Positions 1 through 11,621 of a stretch of 64,000 nucleotides of DNA are shown here, piece by piece. Under the pieces are notes generated by a model, which searched no databases, was not told the origin of the DNA, and saw only the letters and a program-made list of their open reading frames with translations. The stretch is from NCBI RefSeq assembly GCF_031143425.1, contig NC_090437.1, forward strand, positions 1,176,610,863-1,176,674,862, in the 5' to 3' direction. The DNA is from Pleurodeles waltl (Eukaryota; Chordata; Amphibia; Caudata; Salamandridae). Each line of letters begins with the position of its first letter. Position 1 is the stretch's first letter. A program made the position numbers and the translations under genes.

Positions 1-700
1 TGCAGTGTATTGTTAAAGGTAGGACATGTACTTATGTGTTTTACATGTCCTGACAGTGAAATACTGCAAAATTCGGTTTTCACTGTTTTCCGGGGGACAT
101 GACGGCCGCGTAGCGCCGCGGCCGTGAGCTTCCGGTTCTCCGGCTGATGCACGTTGCAGACGCCGGCGCAGTGCGAACGCCTCTGATGTGCCTATCCCGT
201 GGTCCTACCCCCGGGCACGCTGCAGGGCAGTGCGGGGAGATGAAGAACGCCAGGGAGAGGATCGGTACTTGGGGTATTAAGCCCTGGACAGACGCCACGG
301 GGGTTTTTAGAAGGGGAGACACGGACTGGCTCTCTGCCACTGCCTGGGGGCCCCTGTTTCTACGGCTCTTTTCTGGAGGAGTGAGGCAGTGAGCAGAACC
401 CAGTTTTGGGCCAAAAACTCGGATTGCACGGTAGGAGAGGCTCTGCACATGACGCCAGTGAAGTTAAGGGCCCGGGGAGTCAGCAGTGGCCCATCACTGG
501 CGTCAAAGCAGCAGCCGGATTTTCTTAGGGGGGTAGTTGGCCCCCTTGTGAGGGTCCTGTTGGAACTGCTAAAGTACTTGGTCAGGAGGGGGTTTGTAAG
601 AGAAAAAAGAAGGGGGCCATAAAAGCTAAAAAAGAGTGCTTTTTGGTTCACCCGCAGTGAGAGGCAAAACCGGTGGGCAGGCACTGTAGTAACCCGGGTG
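1..700. other. Non-coding, hairpin-bearing sequence upstream of the L1 element
   Basis: No credible gene is visible. Two short perfect hairpins occur near the window start: arms 21-30 and 42-51 (10 bp, 11-nt loop), and GC-rich arms 102-110 and 117-125 (9 bp, 6-nt loop). A nearby stretch, cagtgaaatac at about 54-64, also occurs in a hairpin arm of the MITE at 7051-7599. This may therefore be the tail of a related hairpin-rich repeat that begins outside the window. The remainder, roughly 130-700, is GC-rich and could be L1 5'UTR; its boundary is not visible. Confidence 0.4.
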
Positions 701-764
701 ACCCTTGTAAGGTTTCTTGTGTTTAAGGCCACCTATCAGGAGCAGTTTGTTTGGTCTCCCCCTT

Positions 765-1713
765 ATGCCCTTTTTTAAAAGGACTATACGCGGCTCTGAA
801 ATGCAGTCCTTACAGAGCTCTGAATTATCTTCCCCTTCCCCAGTCTCTCTTGCTCCCCTTTCTGGGGAGATGGCAGGTGACAAAGAGGTAACACATCCTT
901 CCCCGTTAGAGTATGGCGGCGCTCAGGGCTCCACATTGATTAAAGTAGTGGAAATGGGTCACCTCCCCAGGATTCCGCGGTACAGAACCTGTTGATATCA
1001 TTAACAGAGGAGATCAGGGGCAAATTTGAGATATTTGAAAATAACCAGGCAAAAATTAGAGAATCTTGTGCTGCATTGGAATGTAAACTTAATGTGCTGG
1101 CGGAGAGGATGAGTAAGCTGGAGACGCCTGTTTCGGAGCAGGAGGCCCGAGTGCTCTCTAACTCCCAAGATATTTCCCAGTTGACACGTAAGGGCGAGAT
1201 GCTACAGGAAAAGCTGGAATATTTGGGGAATGGTTTACGAACGAATAACCTTAGGTTATCGAGCGTTCCCGAAGGGCTAGAAGGGGATAATATTAAAGAT
1301 TATGTAATGATGCTGTTTAAGAAATGTTTTCCTTCTATGGATCATTTAAAGACGGAAGAAGATATCCAGATAATTCATCGTGACCCCTTTAGGAGAAAGC
1401 CCAATAGGAAGTCTCAGAGGAAAATTCTTGTTAACTTTGGTACTTATATCATTAAGGAGAAAATACTATCAGAGGCCCTAAAGGCGGGCAGTTTCTCAAT
1501 GGGTCGTTCAAGATATATTCAGACCTTTCTAGGGCAATGCTTGACAGGCAATGGGAGTTGGGGAAGTATATGCAGGAGCTTAGGTCTTTTGGAGCTACGG
1601 TTCAAATGAGATTTCCTGCATTTTTGAAGATTATGTGGAACAATACTATGTTTAATATCAGAGACCCTGCGGATGTTCGGGCTTTACTTGATAAGATGAA
1701 GTCTTCAGGTTGA
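765..1713 (+). pseudogene. L1 ORF1-like RNA-binding protein, frameshifted
   Basis: In L1 elements ORF1p is a trimeric RNA chaperone that coats the element transcript. The main readable block (992-about 1525) has a charged, heptad-rich N-terminal part (VLAERMSKLE...) suggesting a coiled coil, followed by a region typical of the L1 RRM domain (EYLGNGLRTNNLRLSSVPEG), where the asparagine-rich RNNLR-type signature is expected. Near 1527 the frame slips: the conserved C-terminal part continues in another frame (AMLDRQWELGKYMQELR) to the stop at 1711-1713. A second slip near 950-970 separates an N-terminal block starting around the ATG at 765. The first residue is uncertain. No intact product is possible. 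Confidence 0.8.
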
Positions 1714-2014
1714 TGGCTTGCTCTTTTTGTTTTCTTTTTGTCAAAGTCGGCCGGAAATCAAGCTCAAATGGGTGGTTGTATTCACCTAATTAGAATGTAT
1801 GGGAGGGTTCCCCGTTGGGGGTGGGTGGTTGAGGTTCATGGGGTTTGTTGGTTGGTGGGTTGTTAGCACTAGGAATGTGGGGTGTGGGGTGGGGGGGAGC
1901 TTGGGAATTATGCATTTTTTGGAAAAAGTCCTCAAGATGTGGCAAGTGGCTGTGTGAGGGATCTTGTGTTATTTTTTGTGTTTATGATTTTTCTTTTGGT
2001 CTCCTTTTTGACTG

Positions 2015-5000
2015 ATGGCTAGTCGAAACAAGGTGTTGATGACATTTTTATCTTGGAATGTTGATGGCCTGCGGGTTCCAGGGAGGAGGAGGAGAATATT
2101 TGAGTTTTTGAAAAGGATAGAAGAAGAGGTGATTATTTTACAGGAAACCCACCTATTAGAAGCAGAATGGGAAGAGTATCTCAAATACTTGAATTGGGTG
2201 GGATTCTGTGCATGTACCAATCAATCTTGTGTTGTGAAGGGGGTGGCAATTCTCATTAAGAAGTTGGTTACTATGAAAGTAGAAAAAGTTATAAAGGATT
2301 CTAAAGGTAGGTGGTTGATTGTGGAGGTTGCCCTATATGGGGTTTTGTTTACTATTGCTGGTTATTATGGGCCCAATATTGATGACTCCGTACCATTTCA
2401 AGACCTTGATAGCCATCTTCTGGCTGCTAAGCACCCGATTTTAGTAGGGGGGGACTTTAATATTTTATTAAACCCCACTTTAGATGAATCCACAATAAGA
2501 ATCACTGTGAATTCACCCAAAACCCGGCAGTGTATAAAACAAGGAATGTTGGATCTTGGCCTGATAGATATTTGGCATCAGAAAGGTAGGGTAGGATCGC
2601 GGTTTACATTTAATAACAAAAAGTATGGCCATTACTCCATGATCGATTTCTTTTTATTACAGCAACAGTTGAGGGATATGGTTAGATCAGTAACTCACGC
2701 ACCAGTGCAACTTTTGGACCATTCAGCTGTCAGAATTCAGGTTTGTTTTGAAATGTTTCCATCCATTCCTAGGTGGACAGTCAATCGTGCTCTTTTCTTG
2801 GACACAGTGATAGTAGAGGGCCTGAAGAGGGACACTAGAGAATTTTTTTAATTTAATTATCGATCTACTACACTGCAGCTACAGTGTGATGCTTATAAAG
2901 CATTCATTAGAGGTAGGTTAGTTGCTTTGGCTAATTGGTATTATTGGGAAGAGAAGAATCAGCTTAAACAACTAGAGTCTCGGGTCGCCGCCTTGCAGGA
3001 GGCTACTCAAAAAGCTGAAGAGAGCCAGTTGGACTCTCTGAATGCTCAGCTGGAGTGGGCTAGAAAGGATTTGGGGTTAAACCTTGAGAAGAAAATTCGA
3101 AGGTCGTGGGAATGTAGCAGGTTTGCTCACTATGAGTACGTGGAAGGTTGTGGGAAGCTTTTAGCTTGGAAGACCAAAACAGATCGCCCCAGGAATTTTG
3201 TTTCCCCCATTAGATCAGAGGATACTGGAGCCCTAGCTACAACTGAAGCTGAGATAGAGGAGGCATTTATAGGCTTTTTTCAGAACCTTTACACTGAAGA
3301 CCTGCATGTTTCTGAATTGTTGGTAAGAACTTATTTGGATGCCCTTCATCTTCCTCAGTTGTCAGAAGAGGATCAGATACAAATGGTCAGGGAGATAGAT
3401 GGTGAGGAAGTGCGGGCTGCAATTCAGAGCTTAAAGAAGGCGAAGGCTCCTGGCCCGGATGGTTTTCCTAATGAATGATATCGTAATTTACATGAGGAGT
3501 TAATTCCATTCCTGACAGAATTGTTTAACCTTCTCTTACAGAAAGGGGCTGTCATGCCTAAATCCTGGAATGAGGCGGTTATTACTTTCCTTCTAAAGCC
3601 AGGGAAAGATCCAGCTTCTTGCAGCTCAGATAGGCCTATCTCCCTGTTGAATTCGGATTACAAGATCCATACACATATTTTGTCCAAAAGGCTTCAGGAT
3701 GTGATTTGTAAATTGATGCACGTGGATCAGAAGGGATTCGTTAGAGGTAGAAAATTGCATGAGTTAACCCATGATTTGCTGGGTGCGGTGGATTTGGCGG
3801 TCTCTGAAAAAGTTTCCTTATCTGTCCTTACTTTTGATGCCGCCAAAGCTTTTGATCGTGTTAATTGGCGTTTTTTGCAATGCGTTATGGAGGGTTTTAG
3901 GCTGGGCTCTAAATTTATTGGGACTATTCAAGCTATATATAAGGCCCGTCGTTCGGCAGCATTTTGATAAATGATGGGATTTCCCCCAGATTTAGGATTG
4001 AGAGGAGGACGCGTCAGGGTTGTCCCCTGTCTCCCCTTCTCTTTGATCTATATATTGAGCCTTTGGCTGCTACAATTAGAGCAGACATTGACATACCTTT
4101 CTTTAAGTGTCTGGGTTGGGAAAAAAAGGTGGCTTTGTATGCGGACGACCTTATGATTTATACTGTCCATTTGCCACTTGTTTTTCCTAGAATCCTGCAA
4201 TGTTTAAAAGACGTTGGTGAATTGTCAGGTTATTCTGTTAATTCTGAGAAAACCGAAATTATGTGCTGGAACACCACCTATAATAGCCCTTTAGTCAAGC
4301 AGCAGATCAGATATTTGGGGGTTCAAGTTATTTCTGACTTGAATGATCTAGCATATTTCAATTTTGAAAAGATTTGTAAGGAGATCCGTGCTTTGCTTAA
4401 GACCTGGGCTGGGCTTCCTTTATCTTTTATAGGGAGAGTTAATGTTCTTAAAATGATTATTTTTCCCAAATTAACTTTTCTGTTTAATGCTATTCCTCTG
4501 GAATTCAAGAAAGGTTGGTTTAAAAAGATACAAGCAGATTTAACTTCTTTTGTATGGTCCTCCAGAGGGGTTAGGATCGCTTGGCTTCAGTTATGTAGGC
4601 CTATGGGTAAAGGGGGGATTGCGGCTCCAGACTTTTATAAATATTATTTGGCTTTTCATTTGAAGAATGTTCGGTTTTTACTTCGTGACAGTTCAGAATG
4701 CACTTTTTTGTGGGCTATATTGACTCAAGAGTTTTCAGCTGCTGGTAGTTTCTTCTTGCATAAGTTTGGTCATCCCAAATTCTTTAAAAAAAATTGTTTG
4801 AAACTTCTCAAAGATGCTGCTAGAGTCTGGTGGCTGGCTCGGCAAGCGCTAGGTATTCACTGTTGTAGTTTTTGGGCTTCGATTTGGGAATCGCCTGATA
4901 CTCCTGAATTTCTTTTAGATAAATTGTCTCTTCCATTGAAGGGTATAATGAGGTGGGGACAAATTATGGAGGAGTCCAGGCTGCTATCCTGGTTTAGGCT

Positions 5001-5767
5001 CAGGGAGCTAACAGATTACAGGCTTTCCAAGTTTAAATACTTGCAGCTATTGAGTTGGGCGGCTTCCCTTCAAGAGGGGGGGCACTAAGAACTACTGGGA
5101 GGAGAGGCTGTTAGGTTTGATTCATAAAGCGATTTCAGTCTGGTATCGGGCGTTGCTTGAAGCTTCGGACTCAGAGGCCTTCCTCCCAGAGAAGAAGTGG
5201 GGTAGTGTCTTGCCAGCCCCAGATATAGCGCAGATTTGGGAGTTTTCATTTTCCATGCTTTGGTCAGCTACTAGATCAGTTGCCCTGCAGAAGAACCATC
5301 TGTATATAACACACCGGGTTTACTGGACACCCTAGAGGTTAACTGCTTTGGGGAAGGTAGAAAACAAGTGCCCACGTTGTGAGGTGTCTAATGCAGATGA
5401 TATACACATGTTCTGGAGTTGCCCTAACCTCTTTTCTTTTTGGTCCTCGATTAATGGCTTTCTTAAACAGGCTATTTGCATGGAGGTAGAAGTGACTCCA
5501 GTATTAGTGTTTTTCGGGGTTTCTCTGGGTACCTCATAGGACTCTAAGTTGTCTAGATCACATAAGGGTATGATGTTTTTACTGATGTTGCTGGCTAGAA
5601 GACAAATATGTTTAAACTGGGTTAAATCTACATCTCTGAATATACGTGACTTGTTTGTATCTGTTAATTATTTTTGTGATTTGGAACGCATGGGCCCGTT
5701 GGGTATCAGAGATGAAAGTTGGGCCATTTGGGAGAACTTTGTGCAAACCGTCACCTCAGACATATAG
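2015..5767 (+). pseudogene. L1 ORF2-like endonuclease/reverse transcriptase, multiply disrupted
   Basis: ORF2p nicks target DNA and primes reverse transcription there. The endonuclease half (2015-2851) shows the APE motifs SWNVDGL, QETH, YGPN and GGDFN; the usual SDH near its end reads LDH. The RT half shows RPISLLNSDYKI, FDAAKAFDRVNW, RQGCPLSPLLFDLYI and the catalytic YADD at 4138-4149. A C-terminal knuckle (CPRC...HMFWSCP, about 5370-5430) is typical of L1. Lesions: TAA at 2849-2851 and TGA at 3476-3478, both in frame with the flanking coding; a slip near 3960; a slip near 5080; TAG at 5333-5335 and 5537-5539. Because YADD is kept, the damage looks like neutral decay after insertion. Confidence 0.9.
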
Positions 5768-5920
5768 TCCAATGATTATTACCACCTCCTTCTGTCCAGT
5801 TTCTTGCCCTGCCCCTCTCTCGTGGCTGGCTGCCGGCTGGTGGTTTTGCAGGTCACGAGTCTTGGTACCATATGTCTGAGGTGACGGTTTGCACAAAGTT
5901 CTCCCAAATGGCCCAACTTT
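5715..5920. repeat. 50-bp perfect inverted repeat at the L1 3' end
   Basis: The last 50 bases of readable L1 ORF2 (5715-5764) recur as an exact reverse complement at 5871-5920, separated by 106 bp of unrelated sequence. The arms would form a 50-bp stem. Perfect identity beside a heavily mutated LINE suggests a more recent event than the L1 insertion, such as a templated inversion-duplication, though local gene conversion could also maintain it. Confidence 0.95.
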
Positions 5921-5939
5921 CACCCACCTCTCCTCTAGA

Positions 5940-7905
5940 CAGTGACACAAAGGGAGCTGAGGTATAGCCTGCATATCCTGATGGGCCATCTGGGCTTAGG
6001 GGAGATGAGGAGTGGTCACTTACACCTGAAAGGGCTGTGCCTGCCCTCACACAATGTAGTCTCCAACCCCCTGGTGTGTGTCTGGAGCCTGGCCTGGGCA
6101 AGGCAGGATCTTGAAAACAACAGAGACTTCTCTTTGAATTAGGCCTACTTCAAAGGCAGAAAAGGGTATAAGAAGAGCCCCCAAAACCCCTGAAAATCAG
6201 ATCACTTTGGGATTCAAGAGGAACCTCTGCCAAGGAGAAGAGCTGAAGAGCTGAGTAGAAGTGCTCTCCCTGCCTGTGACTGTGCTTTGTTGGGCTATCC
6301 TGCAGTTGCTGCTTCTTCTTGTGGAAAGGGGGCAAAGACTGGACTTTGCTGTGCATTCCTGCTTGATGAAGAGTCTCCAAGGGCTAGAACTGAGCTTGCC
6401 TCCTGTTGTTGAAGTCTCACGGCCATCAAAGACTTCCCCTGCCAGCACCTGGACTCTCTGCTGAGACTCCTACCCTGCCAAATGGTATCCTATCCAGTCC
6501 CTGGGCCCTTGAGAGGTGAACCTGGCAGCCAAGAACTGAAAATCCACTCACAGACAGTTGTGCAAGGAAATTTTTTGCGCAGCTTCCAAGTCGCGGCTGA
6601 TAAAGAGGCGCCGCTGGCTTTGTGGCTGAAATCAACGCTCCACCTGCATCACAACTGGAAGATCAACACAACGCAGCTGAAGAAATGACGCGCAATACCC
6701 ACTAACGGAGGCTGATAACTACGCAAACCCAACGCAATGCGGTTTTGTGATACCGTGAGACTGGATTTTCAATACAACGGCTCTAGGTGCGGTAAACCAA
6801 CGCAAAGCGTGCCCGTGACCTGGGGTGCCTGTCCAGATCGACGCATCGTTCTCTTGTGGGAGAGAAGAAGCTACGTACGCCGGCCTAACTGTAGGAGGAA
6901 TGACTCACGGTCTCGCTTGCGAGTGAGAAATCAACGCATCACTGACCTTTATGGATGCACTCTCACCCGTGCAGTGTAATTTTGATGCTACCCAGGTACT
7001 TTTGTGCGCAACAGCATTCTCACTGTTTTCTAAAGGATTTAAGACTCTTAGGTGGTCATTACGACCCTGGCGGATTACTTCCGCCAGGGCCGCGGGACGC
7101 GGTGGCACCGCCGACAGGCCGGCGGTGCCCCGCGGGGCATTCTGACCGCGGCGGCTTAGCCGCGGTCAGAGAAGGGAAACCGGCGGTCTCCCGCCGGTTT
7201 CCCGCTGCCTGCGCCGGCTTGGGGATTCCGACTCCCCCTCCCGCCATCCAGTTCCTGGCGGTTCTCCCGCCGGGAACCGGATGGCGGGAGGGGGAGTCAT
7301 GGGGCCCCCGTAAGAGGGCCCCAAAATGTATTTCACTGTCTGCTTTGCAGACAGTGAAATACGCGACGGGTGCAACAGCACCCGTCGCACCTTCCCACTC
7401 CGCCGGCTCTATTACGAGCCGGCATCCTCGTGGGAAGGGAGTTTTTCCCTGGGCTGGCGGGCGGTCTTTTGGAGACCGCCCGCCAGCCCAGGGAAAAACT
7501 CATAATACCCTCCGCGGTCTTCTGACCGCGGAGCGGTATTATGGAGGGCGGAATTCTGGCGGGCGGCCTCCGCCGCCCGCCGGAATCGTAATCAGGCCCT
7601 TATTCTTTTAAAATTCATATCTTGACCAGTGTATGTTGGATTTTTGTTGTTTTGGTCTTGTTTTGTTTAGATAAATATTGCCTGTTTTTCTAAACCTGTG
7701 TTGTGTCATTTTGCAGTGTTTTCACTGAGCTACTGTGTGTGTTGGTACAAATACTTTACACATTGCTTCTGAAGTTAAGCCTGCCTGCTTGTGCCAAGGG
7801 GGTGAGCTTGAGCTAACTGAGGGTGATTCTCCTTTACCATGACTAGAGTGAGGGTCTTTGCTTGACTACTAACCTGAATACCAACCAAAGACCCCATTCC
7901 TAACA
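5940..7905 (+). repeat. Repeat family R1, copy A (interrupted by a MITE)
   Basis: This stretch is homologous along most of its length to 49800-51075. Shared landmarks in order are a ctctcacaca block, a TATA-like segment (ggtataagaag here, ggtatataaactggg in copy B), a ttgcctcctgtt block, a ttttcactg block and the terminal segment accccattcctaaca. The TATA-like element and TAACA end would suit a solo LTR or another promoter-bearing repeat, but I could not find a matching TG start or flanking duplication. No protein is evident. It is about 1.4 kb without the MITE. Confidence 0.7.
7051..7599. mobile_element. Harbinger-type MITE built of about twelve consecutive hairpins
   Basis: A 549-bp GC-rich insertion is flanked by the 3-bp direct repeat TTA (7048-7050 and 7600-7602), the usual PIF/Harbinger target. 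Its left end, GGTGGTCATTACGACCC, matches the termini of the full Harbingers at 37921 and 53341; the right end (complement GGGCCTGATTACGATTCC) is a diverged partner. Nearly the whole interior consists of adjacent palindromes. Examples, left/right arms: 7065-7073/7081-7089; 7104-7113/7120-7129; 7143-7152/7159-7168; 7174-7186/7191-7203; 7230-7249/7279-7298; 7328-7343/7347-7362; 7363-7373/7378-7388; 7439-7467/7473-7501 (29 bp perfect); 7558-7567/7572-7581. It encodes no protein. R1 copy B lacks it at the same point (about 50730-50790). Confidence 0.92.
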
Positions 7906-9781
7906 GGGGCCAAATGGACGAGCCAATGGCCCTTGACTTACAGACCTTTGTATATAATAAACCCAAACAATTGTGTTGTTTGAGTATACATTTGTCCTGC
8001 AATTCCTTTTCTACCTTACTGTTGTTCCTGAGTGACTTGTGTTGTCTGTCCACAGTTGGGAATTCCTGAGACTGCTTGCTGATCAATCTGCTGTTGTTTG
8101 CAGCATCTGACTTTGTGTGCAGTGTTGGTGTCCCTCAAGTCAAAGGTATTTGTTGACTGTATGGATATGTGGCCGTAAATACAATGGTGATGTAAACGCA
8201 TTGTGTACTGTTGGTTATGGTAAGTATTTCATCTTGTGTTTTCCAATGTGAGCATGTATGATGTGAGCCTTGCTTCCCTGATATGGATTATGGCATCATG
8301 TGATGTGTGCGAGCTTGAGTTTTGGTGGTGCAGGCATGGAGTGTGTTGAATTGTGCTACCTTTGTTTGCATTCAAGTGTGCATGTGTTCATTTTGCTGAT
8401 TGTACCTTGCCGCTACTTCATGTAGAAGTATGTCCCATTCAGTTGGAGGTGTATGTGCTTTGTTGACTTGCACTTCCACATTGTGCAGATAGTCATGTCA
8501 TTTGACTCTAGTTTTGTTTGTCCCTGTGATACATGTAGGGCCAGTTCCAGTGCAAATGTTGTGTTGGACATGTGCAAAATGATATGTGTCCCAGTGCAGC
8601 CTCCTTTCCTGAGTGTTCCTGATGCCCCAATCCCTATTGTGCATGGATTCTTTACATAGTGATCTTTGTATATTTGTGTCTTAGACTATTGTTCATCCCA
8701 TTGTCCTTCCATTGTGTTGCAATATGTGTGTTATGTGTGTCCATTGCAGGGCTGTTTAATGGGAGTGGTGTTTGTGTTTCATGCAACATCCACACATATG
8801 TATTTTGAATGTGATGACAATCTATGGCATGTGAGGGATGTGAGTGTGTGAGCTGTATTTGTAGATGTGATGTTGGTGTGTTGTTGGTGTTGTGTGAGAC
8901 AATGTTGTGTACACTTCACTGTCCCTGTGCCTGTGACGGTCAGCTGTGTGTTTTTGTGTGGTGTTGTGGTGCAAAATGAGTGACCTGCCCAAAGGGGGCT
9001 TATTGTGACTCTGCATGCAGGGGCATAGGTAATGGGATGTATGGGGTGCTAGATCCCTGTATTTGTATGTATTTTCTGATAAATATTTGGGTACAGGTGC
9101 TCTCAGTTGGGTATGGAGAGGTGTCTGTCAGGTTTCACCAGGAATTTTTACATAAAAACAGACAGCAACGCACACCCACTCTATCCCTTGCTGTTTAGGA
9201 AGTCTTCAGAGATGTAGGTTATTTCACAAAACTATTGTGTTTTCTATCAGTACTCCTATCAATCCTTTCCTCCCGTTCCACTGTCCCTTAGGCCCCTGTC
9301 ATGCATTCTGCTTGTCCTATAATGTATTTCAACATTATATGCCAGCCTGATTGTCGGAAAATCTGAAGGTCTCACCCCCCATAGGTCATTGACCATGCTA
9401 CGCCTCCTGTGTGCACGTGCCCTTCTTTGGGTAGTATTCTGATGGGGGACACAATGACAAGTGTACTTGGTGCCCATAGCATGACCCCATATGTTGAGGA
9501 TGACGGTACGACAACCTTTTGTTGCATGACACAGGTAGGTACGTGTGCTTACGGTCGTGGGTGTCCAAGGCGGCTTGGATTTCGGTCTCCTTTGAAGATC
9601 AGCAGCAGCAGCAGGACATGTGTGATGGGCTCCATGGCGGCACCGGATGTGTATGGCTTCCTGCAGGAGAATGTCTCCCTTTATAGTCCCCGTTTCCACC
9701 TGCCATTACCTCTAGGTTAAGCTGATTGCTGTTGTGCCAAGTAACCAGTGACAAGAATTGTGTTTGTTATCTGAGTAGGGG
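7906..9781. other. No recognisable gene; T/G-rich unique or old-repeat DNA
   Basis: About 1.9 kb between R1 copy A and the hAT target site. Composition is T/G-rich with many tgtgtg runs on the plus strand (8690-8960). Short open frames exist but have no recognisable motif, no matching exon signals and biased composition. I see no element termini. Confidence 0.5.
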
Positions 9782-9952
9782 GTCCAAACCAATGTTCCCT
9801 CTAATTATTCTTCCTGATGTGCAGCAATAGAATGTTTGTGTGAACAACCAAGTGATGAGATGTGCAGCTAGGCTTGTCGATCACAACCTCTTAAAGGTAG
9901 ATAATACGTACTGGCAATCCAATGGGTCTAGCTTTAAAATTAAGGTTACTCC

Positions 9953-11527
9953 TGATAGCGCGTCCAATCCTTATAAATTACTTATACTTGGACACGTTGG
10001 AGGTCGGTGAACCTTTCAACCGGGTTGAGTTCTCCTCATCCAAAAATAATCGGATCCCTCAAATCAATAATTAATAATCCTTTATAATCAATAACCAATA
10101 CTCAATTAGTAATCAAACAACAATTTAGGAATCAATAGTAATCAGTAATTTGACACACCATGACCTTTCAGTCATGAATAACCACACCTGTTTATTAAAA
10201 GTTAATGAGTTTATTTCCCTATATTAACAAAGCTAATACAATATAAGTAAGTCTCAAAATCAAATGGTATACGAACATTACTAGCTGTCCATAGCAACGG
10301 AAGAAACGCAATCTACGCAGAATTTGGATTATAATGCATTCAGTTATAGCAATGTAAATCACTAGTAAGAATAACTGAATTTGACTAATTGCATACATCG
10401 GTCAGCAGAACAAGATTTCAATTCAGCACGGTGCATCAAATGAATACCTCAACTAACCTCTGATTAGCATTGGCATGTGGGGCTTCATGCAAAACGAATT
10501 TAGTCAACATAAATTTAGAAAACTTCTAGCTTGGGCTCTGTCAAAATAAGCAGTTGGTACATAAGAAGGAAAACACAATGCATAATACAATTATCCTTTT
10601 ATAATTACCAATTACAATCAGCATTCAAGGTAAGTCTTCCTCCTTCAGCTACCGGTTCGATCAGCATGGGGCAGACATCAAAGGGGCAAAGTTTTAGGGC
10701 ATGTTTTCCTTGCAGCAAATAGGATCATGGGGCAAAAGTTATTGTATGGGCAAGACGGGGTAAAGTTAAAGTTAAAGTCTCTAGGGTGAGAATTCTTAAA
10801 GTCTCCTTCTCTCTGGAATAGAGAAAAAGCATCAAAGGGTCATCAAAATGGCTTCTTGAATCTTGCTTCAAAATGGCATCAAAGAAAATGTCTGACTTCT
10901 CTTTGTCCGGTGGGTTTCAGTAAGAAACGTTTCATATTCTTCAGGGTCTTCCATTGGAGGGTCCATGGGGTGGTTTCTCTTTGACCAATGAATAGTGTCT
11001 TTCCCTTAGTACTCATTTATGCATAAGGTGTCCTTGGAGTTTTGGAACACAAGTGGCAACAAAGTTTGCCAATTGTTTCTGTATCAGTGTCTTTAGTGTC
11101 TGCACCCGCAGAAACTGACCTTGCTTCAAAAGGGATGAAACTTGCCTAGCACGAAACCTTGAGATAAGTGTATTAGTCATTCTACTGGAAAAATACAGCC
11201 TTAAAGTTTAAAACACATTTTTGTTAATACAAGTGAAAACCACGCAGTTAAATTTGAGACCAGGCAATTAGGCCAAAGCCTCTGCTAAATTTAAGCTAAG
11301 CATATAACAGTTTCAACAAGAAAATCATAGAATACATCTGCAATTATGACGGATTACTACATTGTCGATTCTTCATGATTAATTAAGCTCATCTATAATA
11401 GTGGCAAACTACTTCGTGGGCACATTTTCCTACATACATTATTTTCTTTGCTAAAATCACATTGCCTTGTACGATTTTGTTACATGATATATGAGTGTTT
11501 GTTAGTCTTTCTTTTTCTGCTTCATCA
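9953..11527 (-). repeat. Proviral 3' LTR
   Basis: This 1575-bp partner of the LTR at 21751-23327 has TG...CA ends. Minus-strand AATAAA signals are at 10191-10196 and 10210-10215. It lies directly downstream of the polypurine tract, fixing it as the 3' LTR. Confidence 0.93.
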
Positions 11528-11528
11528 A

Positions 11529-11538
11529 TCCCTCCTCT
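11529..11538 (-). promoter_or_regulatory. Polypurine tract
   Basis: The minus strand reads AGAGGAGGGA next to the TG that opens the 3' LTR. This is where plus-strand DNA synthesis is primed in retroviruses, and it supports the minus orientation. Confidence 0.8.
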
Positions 11539-11621
11539 GATGACTAATTATGTCATCACATTAAATCTTCCATCACAAATTTTATTTCATTAAAATTCTG
11601 TTTAATAATCTTGCATTTCAG

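Larger units (their letters stand above)
717..5767 (+). mobile_element. Decayed L1-clade non-LTR retrotransposon
   Basis: Two coding regions sit in the L1 order: an ORF1 with coiled-coil and RNA-binding character, then an ORF2 with an apurinic endonuclease, reverse transcriptase and C-terminal Cys/His knuckle. They are separated by about 300 bp of G/T-rich spacer (1714-2014). Both carry nonsense codons and frameshifts, so this copy cannot move on its own. The 5' limit is uncertain. The 3' limit is taken at the end of ORF2 because the sequence turns back on itself just after it (inverted repeat 5715-5920). No poly(A) tail or clear target duplication was found. Assignment to L1 rather than the related Tx1 group rests on the ORF1 type and the C-terminal knuckle and is moderately sure. 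Confidence 0.85.

Noticed and set aside
6955..7611. 218-codon open frame through the MITE
   Set aside because: It crosses an R1-MITE junction and consists of palindromic GC sequence; both MITE ends are defined by TTA flanks.
5940..7905. Calling R1 a solo LTR
   Set aside because: The TAACA end fits, but no TG start or matching target duplication was found at either copy.
9259..9699. 146-codon minus-strand open frame
   Set aside because: No recognisable motif, biased composition and no flanking gene structure.
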